Assembly (NCBI GenBank): GCA_021234155.1
Contig: JAJEKV010000006.1
Coordinates: 14,522,902-14,586,901, forward strand
Direction: 5' to 3'
DNA length: 64,000 nt
Source of the DNA: Isoetes taiwanensis
Lineage: Eukaryota; Streptophyta; Lycopodiopsida; Isoetales; Isoetaceae
Position numbers and translations under genes: made by a program. The notes under the pieces were generated by a model. It did no database searches, was not told the DNA's origin, and worked only from the letters and a program-made list of their open reading frames with translations. Positions 58,027 through 64,000 of this stretch are shown in pieces. Every line of letters starts with the position of its first letter. The stretch's first letter is position 1.

Positions 58027-61009
58027 ATGCATTTTAGGTCAATGGCATGCAAAATGCTAAATCCCCCAAGGCCCCCAATGATGGTGATCAAGGCAAGGAA
58101 AAATCCCCAACTAATGAAGATGACAAAGATGATGGGAAAAGAAAGGAAAAGACCAGAAATGAAAAGGATGAAGATGACAAAGATGATGGCAAAGGAAAGG
58201 AAAAGACCTCAAATGAAAAGGATGATGCCAAAGGAAAGGAAATTGTACTTTATACTCGGGTCGATTGGAAAAACAAAAGGTCAAGATCCCGCATGCATGC
58301 AAATGTAAAAGGCAGGGAGAAGGGATTATTGTTCTAGCAGATCCTATCAATGCAAAGTGAATGATGAAAGATTAGGGGAGGATAGGTTAGGTGTGGCAAT
58401 CTCAAAATTATATGACAATTGGAAGGAAAAGGGTTCGTGCAAACAAGAATGCCTAGCTTGTGTGAAGCAACTAGAGGTTCCAACTATTGTTGCATGGCCT
58501 AGGGACAGATTCAACCGGAGGGGAACTACATGTTTCCTATAGATGTAGAACCATTGTCAACAATGTTCACACAAGCTGTAGCAAGAGGCCACTTCCAACT
58601 TTCAAACATTATCCCACCAAAAGATGCAAGTCGATTATGATTGTTCTCCTCCGGCTATGATGAAGGTTAGAGGAGGTGAATGTTGTTGGGCTTCTTGTGT
58701 TAGAATGTTCACAATAGAGGAGTTGGTGGGAGCAAGAGCTACATATCGAACATAAGTGTGATACCGTGAGGAATTTCATGTACACCATATTTGGCTATGC
58801 AATTCGTGATGAAAGATCAAAGAAGAAAAGATTCCCATTGAATGGAAAGTGGATATGTTCAAAAGCATGGATGGCTATACATGGAATTCCAACCTCTTCT
58901 TGGCAATAACCGCAAAAAGAGACATGAAAATGGTAGTAAAATTGCATTGCACGGGAACACCGGCCCCGGTAAGGCCTACCTCAAGAACTATAGCCGCAAA
59001 GGAAATATTTGAAAGATATGTGGATTTCAATGCGTAAAAACATGCCACATAAGAGTAAGAAGGATGAACAGGTAGAGTTATTGTTGAAAAGAGATTGCCA
59101 TCCCATTGTACCCGTAAGAACATATTAGAGGAAATAAATGCATTGCTTCGAACTTGGAGTGGCCTCTATATCCCAAAAAAGTTTTAGTAGGCTATGGAAT
59201 AAGCATTTCAAGCATGTGACCATAGCAACTTCAAACAACTTTGCCAAGTGCAATTTATGTGCTAAGTTGAAGGAGACACTAGATAAGACCAGCAACCAAG
59301 TCTAAGGGCAAAGATAAGGGAACATATGAAGGACCATATGACGATCAACTATCATGTAGATCAACTTATTGGATGTGGAGGACCTTATCCGCAATGGAAC
59401 CTAATAACTATCTATGTATTATACATGATAAAATGGACCAACAGAAGACTTGTCTTCCACAATTCAAGTACATTCCTATTGCATGTGGAAGATCATACCC
59501 TTTGCAGATTTCAATGATCTGGGGCAATATTGCATGGACAAATTCTCGCACCTATTATGGCCATTTCAGTTTAGAGTTGTGGAGTGATGGTCCGATTTTC
59601 ACATTGGGAGTATCATGAGGTGTTTAAGAAACTATGAGAAGGGTTACAATGGTCACCTACGTGATCCTACAACTAGCCGTGCACTACATAGTGCATTGTT
59701 GGATGGAACCCCTAATAGTATTGAAAAGTTTAGCAAGGCAAGATTTAGGAGGAATGGACCTAATGAACATGTTGGAGCTTCAACATCTCGTGCTAAACCC
59801 TCGAGATCTGCCCAAAGCTCCTCTTGCAACTAGATAATTGTGCTTTGGTCAAAATAAGAACAGTGGATGTTTTCTTTCCTATCCTACTTAATGTACCGTG
59901 GGTATTTTTGAAAGAGTCAATTTGGGGTTCCTAATGCCCTGGACATACTCATGAGGATGTGGATGCATTGTTTGGAAAATATAGTCATGTATTGAGACAA
60001 AGCAGACAGCTTACCAACTTTCCTGTGCTATTGGAAATATTTCATGGATGTACAAATCCATCTCCTATAGGATCTATCATAGAAGAAGTGCCTGATTGGA
60101 AGAGTTTTGTGGATGGTTATGCTCTCGACATGGAAGGTCATTCTAGACCTCTTCAATTCACTTTTGGGTGAGAGAAGGGATTCCAATCATGCAATGGAAA
60201 ATGAGACCTTCGTGAGGAGAAGTGGAGAGGTGGGGCAGAAATTTGGCACGAGGGGATGCAAATGGCAAGCCTATGATACCTCCCCGTCAACCAAAAGCTC
60301 TAAAACCAACCAAGAAGTCAAGCAATTGGGATTGACTAAGGATGGCATCAATGACTACATCAAGCATGGCAAACTAATTCAAATGAGACTAATCGTGCAT
60401 TGATAGATTATTGGAAGAAGGTGATCAACTTGTTGGATGAGGTAGACACATCCTCAGAAGAGCTGAAAGAAGGGTGGTTCCCTAAAAGTAAGTGGAAAAC
60501 ATTAGCCGGTGTCGACGAAGATGATGGTACCATTAGTAGCATTGTGAAGGCATATGCTCCTCCTCAACTGATAAACACTATGTTGGTCCTAAGAAGGATA
60601 GGCCAAAATATCTAGGCATGGATTGTTATGAACCTTCTAATCGACGTGGAGTGCCACCAATTTGTAGTAGTAAAACCAAAGCAGATCTAGAGACCTATCC
60701 AAAGGTGGTTGGGATGGACTATCTCGATATTTGCAAAGAAGATGGTGATGTGAACTTCAATAAGGTGCTAGGAATGGTGGTGTCCAAAGACATCGGTTGA
60801 GTAATGTCACCGATAAAGAAAGATATTCAGATTGTTGGACAAAGAGGTGGAGGAGAAATCCTAGTGATCCTGATCTTTGGCTAGACATTGAAACCGTATT
60901 GTACTCGTGGACTCCAAAAACTATTCCTAGTAAAACAGCGAGAGTTACAATACCTCAGGATGTAAAGAATAAGGTTCTCATATCCTTGGGGATGTTGGTG
61001 GAAAAATGA
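58027..61009 (+). pseudogene. DDE-type transposase with GHTHED-like motif (DUF7869-like), interrupted
   Basis: Pieces in family order: Lys/Asp-rich N-terminus (58050-58230), ERLGEDRLGVAISKLYDN, ICSKAWMAIHGIPTS (about 58855), FKHVTIATSNNFAKCNLCAK (59205 on, CxxC), a block with MDQQKTCLPQFKYIPIACGR (59430 on), GHFSLELWSDGP, MRCLRNYEKGYNGHL, LPKAPLATR then a decayed LDNC-like block, and the MPGHTHED-type region ending DALFGKYSHVLRQSRQLTNF (59960 on). C-terminal pieces continue to VLYSWTPKTIPSKTARVTIP near 60960 and a stop at 61007-61009. The D...DN...HTHED layout is that of a large family of plant, algal and animal proteins thought to be RNase-H-fold transposases. Several frame breaks make it non-functional here. 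The right TIR begins about 220 bp downstream. Confidence 0.75.
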
Positions 61010-61227
61010 TAAACAGTTACTATGTATCAATCACTTTTAATAAAAGTTGTGTACTACTTGAGTTTCATGATATATGATTTTGTAATTTGAAGTTAAGGTG
61101 TGAATTTATATTCCCATGTGTGATTATATGTTAACGTCTATTCTAGTCTAAGGGCAACAAAGTTACTAAAAAAGTGAATTTAACAAAGTTACTAAAAAAG
61201 TGCAATATAAAATTTATCCCAAAATTA

Positions 61228-61259
61228 AGACATAATCCCAATTTAATTGAATGATGGTT
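61228..61259 (-). repeat. Right terminal inverted repeat
   Basis: Perfect 32-bp inverse of 49378-49409, followed by target duplication AGAT. Confidence 0.95.
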
Positions 61260-61263
61260 AGAT

Positions 61264-61498
61264 GGAGCAACCTATTGTTTCATTTTCGCCTTGAACCTGT
61301 TTAATTTTATCTATGCATTGCTGCTTTGAGCTGTACATTTTTAATTTGCAAGCTCGAAACTCAACATACACGTTGTGTGAATTTGCAGCGTGTATCAAGC
61401 AGACCAGTTAGAAAAGAGGTACATTCTACTGCACCAAGAAGCGCCACATATTCATCATGATGCTATGGTAAGGATGTCGATATTAACAGTCACAGGTT
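61264..61498 (+). repeat. Segment A, copy 2, right half
   Basis: GGAGCAACCTATTGTTTCAT to TTAACAGTCACAGGTTATGC. Here the protein-like frame continues past GGTAAGG (MSILTVTG) before passing into unit B. Confidence 0.9.
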
Positions 61499-62575
61499 AT
61501 GCAGGTCTTGCCACTGCAAAAGCGCCCCCCGACTTCTAATTGCTACGTCGGGAGGAGGACAGGCCCAAACTCCGTTCCGTCAGTTCCCCTTGCTCTGCGT
61601 TCTCGGCCGCAGCTTCTCGGCCATGTCCCAATTGCAACAGACCAAAACTCTGCCCCCAAAACGCAAACCCTTCTAGAACCTGGCAACCCACAGGGTTTAC
61701 GTTTCGGAGGCCCTCTCCTTGTCGATTCGCTCTGGGGGACCTTTTGCGCTTTCTTGACGGGAGTGGGGGTGTTGACGCTTGAGCGGGGACCCTAAAATCC
61801 CCCTAAGCCGCTTTGCCCGCACTTCCTCTCCCAAGGCCCTGGGGACCGACGGGCGACCTCCCCTCTCTGGAACCGCGATTTGGCTCTGCCAAGGACTCAG
61901 AACATCGGCATTGCCCTGGGGACCAAGTTCCATGGCCAGAAGACCACCCGACCTCCAAGAAGCGCCAAAGTAGCTCATGTCCACCACACTCGTAGTCAAT
62001 TGGTCTAGGATGTGGATGCCGGATACTGTCGTGGAGGGCGTGAGTGTTTCTTTCTTTTGCAAAACCGACCTTGTAACTTGCTCCCTAGGGTAATTTCGCC
62101 ATTCCAGACGACTTGACGAGGTCGATTTGCCATTCCAGGACCTCCCGGTGCCCGAACGACAAAACACTGCGGTTTCTACAAGGCCGACCTCAGGACGCTC
62201 CGCGGTTTGACAAGTTCTCCCAGACCGATCTGGAATCTTTTGGGCCTTCCCGAAGAAGGGCCCCTGAACAGAGGATCCAACGGTCAGATAAGGGAGCCGG
62301 GCTCCGGGAGGGTTGTCGTTAGTGTGCGGCCCCCCGGGGGAGCGCTGCCAGGAAGGGCTGCCTCGGGAACTTTTTTGGATCCAGCCTCCTGGGGTCCGGA
62401 CTCTCCCCTCTTGTGAGGGAGCCCTGCAAGCTCCTGGCCTCGTTTGACTTGGGGAAGGGTGCCAGCTCGGTTGCCCCGCAATGGGCTGGCCCGACCATTC
62501 TAATGCTAACCGTTTGACCTAGACCTTCTCCGAAAATTTCAAAAATTGGGTTGTGTGCTGGAGATGAATTAGGAA
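61499..62575 (+). repeat. GC-rich unit B, long form, copy 3
   Basis: Begins at GGTCTTGCCACTGCAAAAGC. It retains the GGAGGAGGACAGGCCCAAAC part missing from copy 1. It has an extra AGAAGCGCCAAAGTAGCTCA stretch shared with copy 4. Confidence 0.85.
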
Positions 62576-63390
62576 TCCAGCTGGCAAAAAATCAGAATTT
62601 ATTTTCGTACAATGCATTAATTACGAATTTGTGAATGTCTTGCCACTGCAAAAGCGCTCCCCGACTTCTAATTGCCACATCGGGAGGAGGACAGGCCCAA
62701 ACTCCGTTCCGTCAGTTCCCCTTGCTCCGCGTTCTCGGCTGCAGCTTCTCGGCCATGTCCCAACTGCAAGAGACCAAAACTCGGCCCCCAAAACGCAAAC
62801 CCTTCTAGAACCTGGCAACCCACAGGGCTTACGTTTCGGAGGCTCTCTCCTTGTCAGATTCGTCGGGGACCTTGCGCCGTGTCTTGACGTGGAGTGGGGG
62901 TGTTGACGCCAGAGCGGGGACTCTAAAATCCCCCCGGAAGCTTCTTGCACCGAATTTCCTCTTCCCAAGCCCTGGGGACCGATGGGCGACCTCCCCTCTC
63001 CGGAACCGTGATTTGGCTCTGCCAATGGACTCAGAACGTTGACATTGCCGTGGGGACCAAGTTCTGTGGCCAGAAGACCACCCGACCTCCAAGAAGCGCC
63101 AAAGTAGCTCATGTCCACCACACTCGTAGTCAATTGGCCTAGGATGTGGATGCTGGATACTGTCGTGGAGGGCGTGAGTGTTTCTTTCTTTTGCAAAACC
63201 GACCTTGTAACTTGCTCCCTAGGGTAATTTCGCCATTCCGGACGACTTGGCGAGGTCGATTTGCCATTCCGGAGCCTCTCCGGTGCCCGAACGACAAAAC
63301 ACTGCGGTTTCTAAAAGGCCGACCTCAGGACGCTCCGTGGTTCCGATGATATGGCAAACTCAGTTTCTGTATAATGGGGATGCACCCTAA
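62576..63390 (+). repeat. GC-rich unit B, short form, copy 4
   Basis: The same short end as copy 2 (CTCCGTGGTTCCGATGATAT). It includes a 191-residue minus-strand open frame without family features, also present as shorter frames in the other copies; it is probably compositional. Confidence 0.85.
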
Positions 63391-63870
63391 CTCAGCTTTG
63401 GCGGAATTAGACAGATGCTGTTCTATAGTTTTTTTCTGAGGGTTCTAGGGGTTGCAGACAAAGCTAACCACCTATGCAGGACTAAGGTCCACTGAACATC
63501 TGTTTATATCTGACAGTGCCTTATTTGGTCCAAGCATCTAGGTTATTGAAAGATGGAGCAACCTATTGTTTCATTTTCTCCCATCTAGGTTATTGAAAGA
63601 TGGAGCAACCTATTGTTTCATTTTCTCCTTGAACCTGTTTAATTTTATCTATGCATTGCTGCTTTGAGCTGTACATTTTTAATTTGCAAGCTCGAAACTC
63701 AACATACACGTCGTGTGATACAAGCTCGAAACTCAACATACACGTCGTGTGAATTTGCAGCGTGTATCAAGCAGACCAGTTAGAAAAGAGGTACATTCTA
63801 CTGCACCAAGAAGCGCCACATATTCATCATGATGCTATGGTAAGGATGTCGATATTAACAGTCACAGGTT
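63391..63870 (+). repeat. Segment A, copy 3, with two internal duplications
   Basis: Uninterrupted A. TAGGTTATTGAAAGATGGAG and the following bases are present twice (63539 and 63586), as is AAGCTCGAAACTCAACATAC (63688 and 63723). The protein-like frame extends furthest here (GYAETFYGHVAHFGSEVSRL) before a stop at 63963-63965. Confidence 0.85.
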
Positions 63871-64000
63871 ATGCAGAGACGTTTTATGGTCACGTAGCAC
63901 ATTTTGGTTCAGAAGTTAGCAGACTGGATTTAGTAATACCCTTGTTCTTCTTTGAAAGAAAATAAACACTTAGGTTTGCTCTAATACGGTTGTCAAACTG
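63871..64000 (+). other. Continuation of segment A to window edge
   Basis: Carries the last codons of the unassigned A frame (DLVIPLFFFERK) and a short AT-rich flank. Confidence 0.4.

Larger units (their letters stand above)
49378..61259 (+). mobile_element. 11.9-kb DNA transposon carrying transposase, ParB-methyltransferase and palindrome arrays
   Basis: The terminal inverted repeats are identical over 32 bp (outer bases AACCATCATTCA) at 49378-49409 and 61228-61259. They are flanked by the 4-bp duplication AGAT (49374-49377, 61260-61263). The empty site survives at about 63545 and 47222 (GAAAGATGGAGC). Cargo from left to right: minus-strand tail of an unknown gene, ParB/methyltransferase gene (plus), FCP1/HAD-like fragment (plus), two unknown genes (minus), AT-rich low-complexity spacer, transposase (plus). 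About nineteen CpG palindromes lie in the left 7 kb. No capsid, polymerase, integrase or RT was seen. The identical TIRs suggest a fairly recent insertion, yet the genes carry several interruptions each, so this copy was probably mobilised in trans. Four-bp duplications occur in Sola and Ginger elements, but the transposase does not look like theirs. Confidence 0.9.

Noticed and set aside
49378-61259. The large transposon considered as a Polinton or virus-like element
   Set aside because: TIRs are short, the duplication is 4 bp, and no polymerase, integrase, packaging or capsid-type sequence was seen.

Overview
This window looks like gene-poor, repeat-dominated nuclear DNA of a land plant. 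Plant signs are broken copies of plant-type genes (LRR receptor, chloroplast-type phosphoserine aminotransferase, GH9 endoglucanase, CDPK), Helitrons with plant-type ends, MITEs, a tRNA-derived SINE and APE-type LINEs. The style suggests a large non-seed-plant genome such as a fern, but that is a weak inference. I found no intact host gene.

Layout. 1-1.6 kb: broken LRR receptor. 3.4-13.0 kb: a minus-strand Helitron carrying PSAT and GH9 fragments, a fold-back repeat split by a hAT MITE, and a second Helitron (9774-12702) nested in its duplicated 5' end. 13.1-14.8 kb: a 1.65-kb polypurine tract. 15-19 kb: MITE, LINE tails, exon-like scraps. 19.5-34 kb: non-coding composite repeats built from about 373-bp monomers, mini-hairpin arrays and a conserved 3' hairpin, in direct and inverted copies; also a CDPK first-exon fragment, long (AGAT)n and (AG)n runs and a SINE. 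34.9-37.7 kb: a third Helitron. 37.8-46.4 kb: pieces of two LINE lineages, including a 3.2-kb endonuclease/RT element. 47.0-64.0 kb: a roughly 2.2-kb segment (A plus two GC-rich B units) repeated in tandem and split by an 11.9-kb DNA transposon.

The transposon (49378-61259) is the outstanding object. It has 32-bp perfect inverted ends and a 4-bp duplication AGAT. It carries (i) a DDE-type transposase of the family with a GHTHED-like motif, (ii) a spliced ParB-like-domain/DNA-methyltransferase fusion, an architecture familiar from bacteria and phages, (iii) an FCP1/HAD-like phosphatase fragment, and (iv) two unrecognised minus-strand genes. About nineteen copies of a CpG-rich palindrome (half-site AAATCGCGCC) lie in its introns and spacers and none in its transposase gene. 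One intron is almost wholly a long hairpin built from these palindromes. A working hypothesis is a self-methylating or self-marking transposon. All its genes look decayed in this copy.

All calls are by eye from sequence and remembered family motifs; no database search was run.
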